From: Spironucleus salmonicida
Taxonomy: Eukaryota; Fornicata; Diplomonadida; Hexamitidae
DNA: 64,000 nucleotides
NCBI GenBank assembly: GCA_000497125.2
Contig: CM035321.1
Location: forward strand, 628,001-692,000
Direction: 5' to 3'
The position numbers were made by a program, and so were the translations under genes. A model generated the notes under the pieces. That model made no database searches, was not told the DNA's origin, and worked only from the letters and a program-made list of their open reading frames with translations. Below, in pieces: positions 29,600 to 40,537 of the stretch (its first letter is position 1; the number at the start of each line of letters is the position of its first letter).

Positions 29600-30985
29600 T
29601 TATAATTTTATAAACCTATAAGAATATAATGTGGTATCAAATATTTTTATTTTAATAAAAATAAGTAAGTCCCTGTATAACGCATTCTTATAGAGGCTAA
29701 TACCAGTTATAATATATTTAAAAATGATGTTTAGCTTGAATTGAGTATATAAACTACATTAACTGCTATATTGGATTTAATAAATGCAGGATAAAAGATT
29801 TTATTTATTGATAAATAAACGAATTTTAAGTTTTTTAAATTAAAATATTTTAAAAGTACAATTATTATAGTTAAGGTTGAGTTTAATTAATGATATTACC
29901 AAAATTGTTATTGGAAGTGTATCAATGAATGTATCAGCTTCAAGCAATTCTTTCAAACCTGCAGTACTATAGTTTAATGATAATATGATAGTTTATATAG
30001 TATCTAATGGATTTTTGATTATATTACCTCTGGGAATGTGAAGAGATTCTAAGTTTTATCATATTAGCTAGTGAACGAAGTACATATAAAAAATAATTCC
30101 GTAATTTAAAAAATGATTAGAATAAAGGTATTAAAAGAATTTAATTGTAGGAACTAATTCTTTTCTCACTAATTAAATAAGGATTATACGCAAGTTTCTA
30201 ATCTCAAAAGGAGTTGTACATTGATGGTATTACATATTTAGCAAGTGAATAGATTGGATAAGTTATTGGCACTGATTTAGAAAAATGTTGACAATATGTT
30301 CTATCATAGTTAATTAAGATATAATTTCAATATTTTACTTAATTATTGATAATATCAAATTGGGTGTTTTAGATGACAGAATACACATAGCTTCCCTATA
30401 ATTTAGAGTTTTTTCTCATAATGAATGAACTTATAGAATAACTGAATTTATCAAGAAAGATATTTGCGATGAGAAGTAACATTTTAGAGTATATAACTTG
30501 TTAATATACTTAGGAAAATTAACTTATATAAAATTTAAAGTTTTAATAATAATCCGGAACACATTTTTAATTTTTATTTAATAAGAGTTTTTATTCGTTC
30601 CGTTTATCTTAATTAGAAACAGGAAGTATACATTTTATGAAAGATTCATTCAAATTATTTGCAAATAGAGAGAAAATATATCACAGTTTATTAATCATCA
30701 ATTTATGATACAGTAAAAATATCTTTAATAATAAATAACGAAAAAGTTCTTAGTTTAGTGTTAAACATAATAAACTAACCACAAAGTAATAATATATAAA
30801 TTTAACATGTTGTGTTGGCTAGTGTGTTTCTATAAGATAATTTATGTCTTAAAAAATACAGAATTAATTCAAATATAATTTCATTAAAGTGATGAAACAA
30901 CATCATTTGATGTTTTAAACATAATTTAGAGTTATGTTTATCTTGATAATATCAAACCCTAGTGCTTAGCATTGTTGGATAAAGT
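29600..30985 (+). pseudogene. Decayed gene, possibly related to the 512-aa membrane protein
   Basis: Coding-like peptides appear one after another but jump frames. RILIEANTSYNIF and INAGQKILFIDKQ are in one frame; NDITKIVIGSVSMNV and FNDNMIVYIVSNGF in the next; FDYITSGNVKRF in a third; then ELYIDGITYLASEQIG, followed after an in-frame TGA by LPYNLEFFLIMNEL and SGTHFQFLFNKSF. At least three frameshifts and one TGA separate them. The order IVGS, then D-x-x-x-x-IFF/IVY, resembles the middle of the upstream protein, which suggests a decayed tandem copy. An intron-rich gene is less likely in this group. Confidence 0.5.
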
Positions 30986-31279
30986 TTAATATTCTATGAT
31001 TGAGCTGTTATTAAAATATATACATATTATAATGCTTTTAGAGTTATGCGGATAGGAAGAATCATCAAAAACCTATATATGGATAACCTGATATGATTTA
31101 TAAGTAAAAGACTAGTCTTATCTCCCTATTATTAGTCATCTCTTAACTTAGATTAATTCAGAGTTGTGATAATAACAAAATTTTTTACTGTATATATTCA
31201 GTTGTATATCAACTTTTTAAAATCAACTATCTATTCCATAATTATGAAAAGTATACATATTCATAATATCATATCATAT

Positions 31280-31290
31280 TATATAGTATA
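31280..31290 (+). promoter_or_regulatory. TATATAGTATA element upstream of peroxiredoxin
   Basis: Exact TATATAGTATA ending 25 bp before ATG 31316, the same spacing as upstream of the 573-aa gene. Confidence 0.55.
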
Positions 31291-31315
31291 CATATTACCA
31301 AATCTCCCTTCCTCA

Positions 31316-31912
31316 ATGCCAATCCCACAACCAGGATCGCCCGCACCCGACTTCAAGGTACAGGTTCTCACTCCTGACATGACCTTCGCTACCCGCCAGC
31401 TCTCTGACTACAAGGGTAAATACTTAGTTGTTATGTTCTATCCTATGGACTTCACCTTTGTCTGCCCTTCAGAGATCATCAAGTTCACTGAAGCTGCAGA
31501 ATCGCTCAGAAAGCACAATTGCGAGATCATCGTAGGTTCCTGCGATTCCCACTTCTCCCACTACGCCTGGTGCCTCCAGGACCGTAACGAGGGTGGAATC
31601 GGTGTCTGCAAGTGCGACCTCTTCGCGGACAAGTCCTGCACCATGGCAGAGGCATACGGTGTTCTCATCCCAGGGGCTGGGGTCCCTCTCAGAGGCAACT
31701 TTATCATTTCCGATAAAGGCATCATCCGCTCAGTTACTGTGAACGACCTCCCAGTTGGCAGATCCGTCGAAGAATGTGTCAGAGTGGTCAAGGCCTTCCA
31801 GCATGCCGACAAGACCGGCTGTGATATCCCTTGCGGCTGGACTCCCGAGAACAACGAGACTATCACCCCCACTATCGCTGGAATGAAGGAGTACTTCAAG
31901 AAAAACTATTGA
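31316..31912 (+). CDS. 2-Cys peroxiredoxin, 198 aa
   Basis: A thiol peroxidase of the AhpC/Prx1 group that reduces hydrogen peroxide and organic peroxides, important in oxygen-sensitive anaerobes. The peroxidatic Cys 50 lies in DFTFVCPSE. The resolving Cys 173 lies in CGW, where most family members have VCPAGW. GGIG and the C-terminal YF are in place, the combination linked to overoxidation sensitivity in eukaryotic Prx. ATG 31316 gives the normal family start (PAPDFK follows); the AT-rich open frame upstream is not needed. The length is typical, no signal peptide is seen, and it has no TAR codon. Confidence 0.95.
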   Translation: MPIPQPGSPAPDFKVQVLTPDMTFATRQLSDYKGKYLVVMFYPMDFTFVCPSEIIKFTEAAESLRKHNCEIIVGSCDSHFSHYAWCLQDRNEGGIGVCKCDLFADKSCTMAEAYGVLIPGAGVPLRGNFIISDKGIIRSVTVNDLPVGRSVEECVRVVKAFQHADKTGCDIPCGWTPENNETITPTIAGMKEYFKKNY

Positions 31913-32093
31913 GTGATATTCTTTCCGCTTCAAAATGCCGTATCAAGTGAGACCACTATCACAGTAGCAGCTTGCCTATTTCGCAATGAACCGAACTCAG
32001 TAACAGCCGTGCGCATACGAAGAAGCGATCCAGGATATTTGCAGCCAGCCACTTCCATAGCAACCCGCCGACTTCATTCCACAAATTAGGAAA

Positions 32094-32414
32094 ATGCATC
32101 AGGTCCTGGCATCACAGCGGTACAAAATGCACCACACCCCTGCGATGATGGGCGCGGTGGTGGCTAGGACGGTCGAGATGCTGTGCCGCTACCAGCCCCA
32201 CTTCACGGTCAGGGCGAACAGGATTGTGCCGTTCCGGGACGGAGAAGCGGGGTTTCAGCCGCTGCTGGACTGGGCCTTCCACGCACAGGGGCTGGTAGAG
32301 ATGGTGCGCCGGATGCGGTACGACAGCAGGGGCCGGACGGTGCTGAAGCACGTCGACTGGTTCGAGCGCAGCGTGCGGCCGCTCGGGTTCGAGTTCCCCC
32401 GCTGCGGCGGCTGA
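32094..32414 (+). CDS. Conserved hypothetical protein, 106 aa
   Basis: ATG 32094 to TGA 32412. The protein is Arg- and Trp-containing (RMRYDSRGRTVLKHVDWF) with no recognised domain. Its last 89 codons are duplicated at 52472-52741. By eye, about six differences between the copies are synonymous and one changes an amino acid (Arg to Trp), which supports a real, constrained protein. The left edge of the 3.6-kb duplication (32142) falls inside this gene, so only this copy has the first 17 codons. Confidence 0.7.
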   Translation: MHQVLASQRYKMHHTPAMMGAVVARTVEMLCRYQPHFTVRANRIVPFRDGEAGFQPLLDWAFHAQGLVEMVRRMRYDSRGRTVLKHVDWFERSVRPLGFEFPRCGG

Positions 32415-34476
32415 GTGAGGAGCAGAGTCACTGGCAACGGCGCGCGCATAAGCATTTCCACGTGTTCAAAACGCTTACTAGCAGCATTTGCATCAGCATA
32501 GCTCACTATCTTCCGCCATAGAAATGAAACTCAGGAGGCTCATCTGCTCTAGCTATGAGTCTTCCTATAGAATAGAGCATCCGAATGTTTGATTCTTATT
32601 GAGCAGTTACAGCTTATCCGTGACATTAGGTGCAGGGTGGGTTGGTTACTGTGCGACCTAGACTATATGAGACCATCCGAGGCCCATTTCTAATTTTTAA
32701 TTTTTTCAATTATTACTAGTATCTTTCAATATATATACTTTTTAATATTTAAACTGTATCGAACCTGCACTTAAGTATACGACATAGTAGCAAATTAGCG
32801 AGCCAATGTGATGCATATTTTATAGCGAGATTAGTTTAAATTTTAATTAATACCGTATTGCAACCTCGTATTAAACATATATGCACTGTTTTACTACATG
32901 TACTGTTGCTAGAAATTTACTATGGCGAACTCTTACGTTGGCCATCATGCACGTGAGTAGTTTGAAAATACCCACCTAAGAATACGAGTGCGGCTGCACA
33001 AGACTATTGCTTTGTTCCGGATCACAGATATTCCAGTATTATGCTGTAATCCCATAGTAAGGGTATACGGCTAACAACTTTCCCAATTCCCGCTAGCACC
33101 CCAATAATGCCAAAGCAGTTTTCGGAGATTCCCGCTGTAAACCTTTCAGCCCGTCTACGCACCGCTGCACTTCTGAGAGATAGCAATGGGTGCTGGCACC
33201 TGGAGGTCCTTGACCAGGGGTTTAAGTGAACGGGCAGCTGACTAATGGGTCAAACAAGAGCGGTTGCATACGCGCAGTAAGGTACTATTATCTCACCGCC
33301 TCGACCTTGCAAGGGGCAGCTAGGCGCGCAGTCAAACACTGCATCCCGGCAGGCCCATGGACGCTCGCCTAGCTCAGCATGCCCGTTATGGGCTGTGCTA
33401 TTTTGTTGCTTCGCCCTAGTAAAGCGCTGCTGACGACTTATGCTATGAGGTCATCCCATAAGGCAGCCTTTCGCGGTCAGAGACCTCACTGGTAGCAGTT
33501 GGAACTGGGCAATGCGCAGTCGGGCCATGCTAGGGATGGGAGCCAGCGACTGGACAGCGAAAAGTACTTCTGGGCGTTGCAAAAGAATGAATATGCTTCT
33601 GGAACTGGGCTGCAGTTAGAATATCCCCAACTTCAGTACTCTCCCGCAGCATCTCCAGACTATCATCCCGCACCAACCATGGTCTTCTAAAGACAGATAG
33701 CAAAATCCTAGATCGCAGGTTTGGCTCTCTCGTGCTGGACAGTTCCTGGGCAAGGGAGCTTCGCAGCTGTCCCGCCTTGATGCCGATATACGGTATTGCC
33801 TCGGGCTGGTTTACAGTAGCCTGCTGAAGGACTGCACGCGGCGTCCTCTTCGAGCCATGGGGGTGGGGAGGAAGCTAGGGGAGTACGGTCGCGCCCTATT
33901 ACTAAAGATAGCCAGGTGTCATGCTGCCAGCCCGGCCAGTGCAAGTGGCCGCCCTCTCACGCATCGCCAAAACTCAGCTCTTCGTCGTCCTCCTCGGAGT
34001 CGGACGCGCGCGCGAAGTCACTGGCGGCCGACGTGTTTTCGAGGGCGCTTCCGAAGAGCGCGGGGGGCATTGTGGAGTGGGCAGAAACTTCGGCTAGGGT
34101 GGACGAGGGCGAGGGCGCAGAGAAACTGGAGGACGAAGTGCGTATTGCGTGGCATGGGATGCTACCCGGACAGCTAAACGCACGGCACGGTGTGGCGGCC
34201 ACGAAAGTGCCTGACGCAGACTAAGCAATCGTTGTATTTAATTCCGTAAAGTGGAAATGGTATATTACCTTGGCCGGACGATCCACGCCGATTTGAAAAA
34301 CTCAAAATCTATTTCCACCTAGGGCACTGGCAGGCCGGTCTGGCTAGAAAACAGTCACCTCACTCGCGCATCCAGCTCCGTGGCGAGCCAGCTGGCGGCA
34401 CGATAGAATGGTACCCGCACCAGCACAGAGGCTCGGCCGAGATGAAGTGCCATGTCCAGCGCGCAGGCCACCCGGC
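32415..34476. other. Intergenic part of duplication copy 1
   Basis: Mixed composition with no gene I can support. A 62-codon frame (33041-33229) is kept in both copies, but most of the differences change amino acids. An acidic C-terminal-looking peptide, SDSEEDDEELSFGDA, is encoded on the minus strand ending at TGA 33957, but it has no clear start and its differences are also mostly non-synonymous. Confidence 0.5.
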
Positions 34477-35169
34477 TCACCCCAGGGAGCTGAAGCCCAG
34501 CCGCCCGTCGCGGCTCTTCGCCATCCCGCCGAAGTCCCGCTCCAGGTAGTCCGCCTCCTCGATGATCGCGATCCTGCCCAGCACGCTGCGGCCGCGCGTG
34601 AGGTTGCGCAGGAAGTTGAAGCTCATCTTCTCGCGCGAGAACTTGTACACCGGCGTGTAGTCCATCTGCTGGTCCAGGTTCTTGGTGAGGGTGTAGAGGA
34701 TCGCCAGCTTGAGGTCCTGTATCTCGAACACCTTGTCCAGCAGCACCGAGGACACCAGCCGCGTGCGGTTCGCGTCCTTGGCGAGCACCTTCGTCATGTC
34801 CATCAGCCGCAGCTCCTGCCTGATCAGCGCGTGCTTCAGCGCGCCCAGCTCCTCCACCACCTGGGGCGCGATCTCGACTTTCTGCATCAGCGGTGAGCAG
34901 GGCGGCTCGCTCTTGGAAAAGCTCGCCTGGCTGCCGAAGCTCTGCCGCTCGCACTCGGCCTGCACCGGTCGCGATATGAGCACCTCCGGCGAGGCCTGGT
35001 CCGTCTGGGCGGCGAGGGCGGCCGTTTCCACAGCGTCGGTCTGGACGCCGGCGGTGACCGTCTGGGGGCGCAGCTTCAGCTGGCTGACGGCGGTCTCCAG
35101 CTGCTGGATCCGGAGGTTCTTGTCCAGGTCCGCCTGCTTGTAGATATCGAGCTCCTGCTGGGCGTCCAT
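34477..35169 (-). CDS. Coiled-coil protein of unknown function, 230 aa
   Basis: Minus strand, ATG 35169 (MDAQQELDIYKQ) to TGA 34477. Residues 1-33 form a heptad-like coil. A Thr/Ala-rich linker and Cys-containing stretch follow, then helices (VVEELGALKHALIRQELRL) and a C-terminal domain ending in LGFSSLG. It has no signal peptide. Copy 2 at 54804-55463 has TAG where this copy has CAG in DQQMD, direct evidence for TAG as Gln, and lacks 11 residues (KHALIRQELRL). The gene is GC-rich. The frame continues upstream without an ATG, which I take as noncoding. Confidence 0.8.
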   Translation of the reverse strand: MDAQQELDIYKQADLDKNLRIQQLETAVSQLKLRPQTVTAGVQTDAVETAALAAQTDQASPEVLISRPVQAECERQSFGSQASFSKSEPPCSPLMQKVEIAPQVVEELGALKHALIRQELRLMDMTKVLAKDANRTRLVSSVLLDKVFEIQDLKLAILYTLTKNLDQQMDYTPVYKFSREKMSFNFLRNLTRGRSVLGRIAIIEEADYLERDFGGMAKSRDGRLGFSSLG

Positions 35170-35396
35170 TTGGAGCGGGGAAGAATGGCGATTGCGTCTC
35201 GGGGTGCAGTAGTGCTGGGTGGAAGGGGAAGCATATCCGTCCAGTAATTGGCGTGGAAGCGTGCCGCACGCCCTGCGCTCGTCAGGCTCTTGCAGGGGTT
35301 CGCCCAGGCACCGCAGCAGCTCCAAGCTAGTTCAGCCGGCGACTATGAGAGCAAGGTGGAAATACAGCTGCCGAGATGGTATTGCTATTTTCATAT

Positions 35397-35407
35397 TATA
35401 TAGTATA
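35397..35407 (+). promoter_or_regulatory. TATATAGTATA element upstream of a microprotein (copy 1)
   Basis: Exact TATATAGTATA, 22 bp before ATG 35430. It is preserved in copy 2 at 55691-55701. Confidence 0.55.
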
Positions 35408-35429
35408 TTTGTGATAGTGCTGCTTCAGC

Positions 35430-35501
35430 ATGGTGCGCCACGAGTATCTGGAGCGGTACTAGAGAGTCCGGCTATTGCCGTATTTCTGCAGCCAAGAATG
35501 A
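35430..35501 (+). CDS. Conserved 23-aa microprotein (copy 1)
   Basis: ATG 35430 to TGA 35499 encodes MVRHEYLERYQRVRLLPYF and four more residues, with one TAG as Gln. Copy 2 differs at three bases, all synonymous (TAT/TAC, TTG/CTG, AGC/AGT), while noncoding flanks change freely. The TATATAGTATA element sits at the usual distance. It converges on the small gene at 35508 with only six bases between stops. The peptide is basic and amphipathic; the function is unknown. Confidence 0.55.
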
Positions 35502-35507
35502 TAATAG

Positions 35508-35714
35508 TCAGTCTGCTGGTAGCCTGAATACTAGTTCCTTGCTGTTCTTCGTGTCGTCTAAGTCCAAGTCGTCGAGATCACTAAGGACATCTTTTAATAA
35601 ATCCTTGCTATTACTCTTACCAATCTGACCATAGTATATTGGAGCTACAGATTTCATTGAATTAAGGCTTATAGGAGGTAATGGAGCTTTCAATTTAAGA
35701 AAAGAAAAATCTTC
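35508..35714 (-). pseudogene. 5'-truncated copy of the 102-aa protein gene
   Basis: The last 68 codons match the complete gene at 55802-56110 and end at the same TGA. At 35714 the duplication stops, so the first third, including the ATG, is missing and is replaced by unrelated AT-rich sequence. No in-frame ATG precedes the remaining part until an internal Met. It is probably nonfunctional. Confidence 0.75.
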
Positions 35715-35884
35715 GTTTGATTTTTATGTATTTAATGCACAACATGGCGATTAGCTTTCAATAGTTCAAAGAAAATGTCGTTCAAACTAACTACATAAAT
35801 GTAACTTTACCTATTTTAGATTACAATATCTCCATATTGTGCGCAGAGTAGCAATAGTTGATATATTTGTAGTAGATGTTCTGC

Positions 35885-36220
35885 TACGGGATCAGAAATC
35901 AAACTCTCTAAAAAAGCTAGTTTGTGGTAACTACGAAAAGATCGTGGACTTCTGTATGAACTACAGACAAATTCCAATATTTCTAATAGTCAATATGGTT
36001 CTACCTGTATTACTTTGGGATAGTAAGTAATTATAGGTGCTGGTATCACATCAATTATCTTGTTTCTTGTCGTAGTTACAAAATCACGATGCATGAGATG
36101 GACAGAGAATTGTAACTGAGATGTAATATTTTGAAGGTGGTGGTAAATATAGTTAGTTTGATTGTTATTTTGTATTTGTGTTTGTTCTGGTGGTATTACC
36201 TTGGTGTATTCGTTTCATGA
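35885..36220 (-). pseudogene. Broken fragment of a secreted or membrane-type protein
   Basis: The minus strand encodes EQTQIQNNNQTNYIYHHLQN through HRDFVTTTRNKIIDVIPAPI to a TGA near 35994, preceded by a TGA and lacking a suitable ATG. In the next frame GRTILTIRNIGICLQF and STIFSQLPQTSFF continue to another TGA. The style (repeated beta-strand-like stretches) resembles the 553-aa protein just downstream. It lies beside the right edge of the duplication. The weak evidence is the natural residue mix. Confidence 0.4.
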
Positions 36221-36831
36221 GTGCATGCAGAAACCTAATTTCTAACATTAAAGAGATTATATATATAGGGAAATCAAAGGTGGGTCAAATTTTATATCAA
36301 TAAAGATTAGAGGTGATCATAAATAGGTAAGTAAAAGGATACATAGAGATATAGCGCTATATTGAGATATTTTTAGTTAATAAAATATAGCGTAAAATCT
36401 GCACATGTAATATTCATAATAACAGAATAAAAAACTATTAATAATATTTATTCGTTGGCCCATTAACTTATCGTAATAAAATTTTAGCATTTAATTTCTA
36501 ATTCTCTTCAATTGAATAATAATATCTTTATCTGATGTAAATTTTATTATTAATAAATAAGAATCTATAATACTTCAATTAATAAATTGCTAACATTTAT
36601 CTTCGGATTGATTTTAGTTTTTTTTCTTAAATTTATTGTTTTTCTATGAGCAATTATTAACATAAATCTGAAATAAAATATTTTTTCTACATTTATATAA
36701 TTAGTAATATTTGTATAATAATATATATAATATTTTCTGATTTATTCTGTCGCAACAATAAAATAGTATTTTCTAGGTGTTATTAATAAGCTTTATTACT
36801 TTATATTACATTTAGATATTCTCAATTAAAA
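36221..36831. other. AT-rich intergenic region
   Basis: Upstream region of the 553-aa gene. AT-rich, with no other feature supported. Confidence 0.45.
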
Positions 36832-38493
36832 ATGCTCATATTTTTACAATTTACTTGCTACGAATACTCATCAACAGTTTAGTATGAATATATATCTGCA
36901 TCTGTATTGTTTATAGCGGATCCCTTAATTCAAAAAATAGCTATATGTACTTATTTACATGGTAGCTTTGCAATACCTATGGTAAGTTTGGGCAACGTTA
37001 TATTTACCGCACCGTAAATTACTTTCTCTTCAAACCAATCTATTGAGCTGCGCTTAGAATGCCCCATTGCATTTTGTATAGACGAATGCAAGTCTCCAAT
37101 AGATGTTTCTAAATGTAAAGCATGTAAGGAGAATAGATAATTAGCATGTAAAGATGCCGCCCTTGCATCTATAGCAAAAGTTAATTTCAACTTCCATGAT
37201 AAACAAATAGAGATGATTTTTTCACCAAGTAGCTATTAAGTAGTGGCATATAATGCGAATAGTTGTTTATTAAGATACACAGTATAATATTATTCAGATA
37301 AAATAATTTATCACGGTGTACCATTTCTTTGCGAACTTTAAATTTCAGATACCGTAAAAGCTCTAATGGTTGCTAAAAAATGTAAATATCCAATTAAAAA
37401 CGTCCCATAAGATTGCCCTTGGGTATAATTAGTTGTGAATAATTAAATTCTAAATATAAAACCATATTATGATCTAAATCTACTAGGCTTAAATGAAATA
37501 GAAATTGATTGCGGGTCTATCAACCCTTAATCGAAAGATAAATGTTATGAACTAGTAGAATTAGCTAATAGTAAAGTACATAGTAATGTTTCATTTTAAC
37601 TAGCTGTTGTTGTAGATAGGAATTTAGGAAATATTTCAGATATAGATATGAAAACTACATCGGTATTTTATTACAAAGGGATAGCTTAGACTATAGATCT
37701 TATCTCTTAAAGCGATTGTTTTTCTTCTATCTCATCAAGAGTATTTTAAGATCATATAAATCTAAGTTTAAAGGTTAACACGAGCGCAATACACTGTTAA
37801 TAAGGTGATTATGATAGAGTTAATGTTGAAATTTCTGGAAAAACAAAAGAATTTTATATGATTTAAAACACTATAAAACATTTACAGCATGTTGATGAAA
37901 ATATTATTATTAGTGTAAAAAATTCTAGAAATTCTACTGAATTTAATGGAAATTTATCCATTGTTCTTAACGGATAACGAAGCGAGCAGTTTCTCAATGT
38001 TCAGTCTATAACAGATGATAATATCGTATATATGTAAGAATATATTATAAATAACACTTCCGAAACGTTTAGAAATGTTACTGTAACTCTTTTTGACAGA
38101 AAAATTTGTGTCACAACATAACCGGTACCATGGGTATAACGAGAATTTAACAATGTAAATTTTCTGCTTCATGTAGGTTAATATCAGTTTTAATGGTAAT
38201 AGTAATTATTATAAATTGCTGCATTATATTGTTACGAAATAACAGATGTATAGTCAGATGTAATTGTTTCAACTTTAAATTAACCGTAAACGGTGCTATA
38301 TTTCAATATTGACAGAGAATCGCTTCCAATATTTTAGGTTATAAATGCAAAAATTCCAGATATATATTGGAAGCAATTAGTGATATTATTGATGGGAATG
38401 ACAGGATTTAGTGTTGTTGTCATCCTACGCAGTTATGTTTGGTAACAGTTAAAATAAATGGAATAAAATGCTGTGGACATGACGATATAGTGA
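36832..38493 (+). CDS. Large type I membrane protein with cysteine-rich N-terminus, 553 aa
   Basis: One frame from ATG 36832 to TGA 38491 with roughly thirty-five TAA/TAG codons. A short hydrophobic start (MLIFLQFTC) is followed by a cysteine-rich segment at about residues 80-115 (CPIAFCIDECKSP, KCKACKENRQLAC). A long ectodomain with Asn-x-Ser/Thr sites (NVSF, NNTSETFRN) comes next. One membrane segment (QLVILLMGMTGFSVVVIL) near residues 515-533 and a short Gln-rich tail end it. Its general plan matches the 512-aa protein at 27738. The family is unknown; structure prediction could tell whether it is an adhesin or fusogen-like protein. Confidence 0.8.
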
Positions 38494-39183
38494 TAATATT
38501 TATAGTCCTTATATTATTAATGTAACCCTTAAAACACAATGTCGAATATGAAAAATTATACTGTTCAATTTATTGTATTCAGTATATACGTATATAATTA
38601 ACAAAATAACTATTTAATTAAATCAATTATGTTTTCGTTTATTAAATTAAGCTTTATTCTAAAATAAATTGTAGCTATTTTTGATAATATTATATTTTTT
38701 TGTAAGTTCTAAAATTTATATTAAAGTTTAGTAAATTTAATTTTTAATTAATGATTAATATTTACTTTATTCTGATATATAGTTTTTGTTTATAAGTGTC
38801 TACTATCTATAAAATCAATCAGATTCAGAAATGAATCATTATCGATCTTTTACACTTTAAGAAGATTCTATTATAGTTTCAGTAATAAACTAATTTCGGA
38901 AACATCTATATTCTAGGAAATAAAATGAATGAAACTATCCATGAATACTTAAGAAACTAACTTTACAGCATCAATATAACTCATAAATATAAAGCTATTA
39001 ATAAGCTTAGTTACTATAAAAACTATTTTTAAATATATAAGAATAGTTTCTTTACATAATATTTTGTTCAGAAATTCATTTACTTAATATTTTTAGTTAG
39101 CTCAAATTATTATTTTTTGATAGAATTCAGTTTTACATTTATAAGCAATTAAAAATACTTATTTTTATGCAAATTTATAAAAA
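38494..39183. other. AT-rich region with a possible Myb-like remnant
   Basis: Mostly AT-rich. At 38831-38929 a short frame, MNHYRSFTLQEDSIIV, resembles the start of the Myb-like proteins but meets TGA after 33 codons, with coding-like text continuing in another frame. This may be a decayed Myb-like gene. Confidence 0.35.
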
Positions 39184-39456
39184 ATGCAGCCAATTATGAG
39201 AAAATCTGTATCCTACACGAGATCAAGAGTGCCTAGTCTATTACAAGCAATTGGTCCAACAATAAAAACAGCAAAAGCTAGTATTTCTTTGAGGGATAGT
39301 CCATTTGTTCACACTTTAGCTAGTAGTAGCTTAGAGTTTGATACTATACATAAAGGCCACATTTACTTTCCCAATCAATAGAGCAACATAGTTAGTATAA
39401 CTTCGTTTTTAGATGAATCTTTTGATCATAGTTTATTCTAATCAGAGTATGAGTGA
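39184..39456 (+). CDS. Small protein of a two-member family, 90 aa
   Basis: ATG 39184 to TGA 39454 with a TAG and a TAA. The protein starts MQPIMRKSVSY, has TLASSSLEFDTIHKG in the middle and an acidic Ser-rich end. The 92-aa protein at 45394-45672 starts MKPIRKKE, has ALASGSFEFGGKYKE at the same place and a similar end, so the two are relatives. The function is unknown, with no membrane segment. Confidence 0.7.
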
Positions 39457-39652
39457 ATAATTTTTATTAAATCTGTTTATTTGATTAATTCTAATTGTCA
39501 TTGCTCGATTTACAACAATTAGTAATAAAATCTAATATTAGATTTACCATTGAAATAAGCTTGTAATAGTCCAATGTATAAAACTAGGTAACATAAAATT
39601 AATCATTATTATATATTATATCTTACATATACATCATTCCTATTAAATCGAG

Positions 39653-40522
39653 ATGACCCTTACCTTACCTCTACAGACTTCTCTGATCTCCTATATCGGT
39701 TCAGGATCATATGGTGATGTATCAAGATGTTTTTCATAAAAATTTAATACTGATGTAGCAGTCAAAAGAATATCACTAGGTGAATCTGGGTCAATTCCTG
39801 CAACAGCCCTTCGAGAAGTTTCAGTACTGAAACACCTCTAAAAATAATAAATCAAAGGAGTAGAGAATTTGGTCAAGCTGCTAGATGTTCAGTATGATCA
39901 AAAGTCACTATTTCTAATTTTAGAACTCTGTGATTGTGATCTTGATAGTAAAGACATCAAAGTTAGTCCAAAATTATTAGCTTAGTAACTTCTTTAAGGT
40001 CTTAGTGCTATTCATAGCTCTGAATGTATACATAGGGACCTCAAGCCTTCAAATATTCTCATGAAAGGCGATATTTTAAAAATCTCAGATTTCGGGCTTG
40101 CCCGCACAGTTTCTGTAGCTGGTCAGACTACATCACAAGTAGTATCTCTTTGGTACCGTGCACCGGAGTTGGCGTTAGGAGCAGCGAGTTACGGTGCCGA
40201 AATTGACTGCTGGAGTGCTGGCTGCTGTATTTATCATTTTTTGACTAAACGGCACCTATTTGAGGGAATTTCTGATTAGAAGACACTATTAGAACACTGT
40301 TGCTACCTATTTGGCGGTTACAATAGCAAGAAATGGCCAAAATCAGCTCAGTTTGACAGTATAATAAACAGCTACGAAGGCGCAGGAGTAATCGAAAAGG
40401 AGTTAGACAAGCACAAAATCTGCAAAGAGGCACAGGAGGTAATTTTAAATCTCCTGGAGCTGGACGGAAATAAACGTTTTAGTGCTGAATAGGCATTGCA
40501 ATGTAGATGGTTTCTAGAGTGA
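39653..40522 (+). CDS. CDK-like serine/threonine protein kinase, 289 aa
   Basis: ATG 39653 to TGA 40520. All core kinase elements are present: Gly-rich loop GSGSYG (16-21), Lys 38 in VAVKRI, the C-helix signature PATALRE (49-55) that corresponds to PSTAIRE in CDKs, HRDLKPSN with Asp 129, DFG with Asp 146, WYRAPE, and the CMGC-type D-x-W-S-x-G. The length fits a minimal CDK domain without extensions. The N-terminal Thr/Tyr inhibitory pair is Ser-Tyr in the Gly loop. The altered C-helix motif suggests a CDK partnered by a specific cyclin. Several TAR codons break it in the standard code. It converges on the next gene with a 15-bp gap. Confidence 0.93.
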
Positions 40523-40537
40523 GCAATTTTTTCACTT

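Larger units (their letters stand above)
32142..35714. repeat. 3.6-kb direct duplication, copy 1
   Basis: Matches 52468-56008 in the same orientation, about 20.3 kb apart. The ends are sharp: the left edge is inside the 106-aa gene and the right edge inside the small gene that is complete at 55802-56110. Copies differ by scattered substitutions and small indels. Each edge leaves one copy with a truncated gene. Confidence 0.93.

Noticed and set aside
33041-33229. 62-codon frame present in both copies of the 3.6-kb duplication
   Set aside because: Most differences between the copies change amino acids, the opposite of what a constrained gene would show.
33957-34202. Acidic peptide ending SDSEEDDEELSFGDA on the minus strand
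   Set aside because: The end looks like a real C-terminus, but there is no convincing start and the copies differ non-synonymously.
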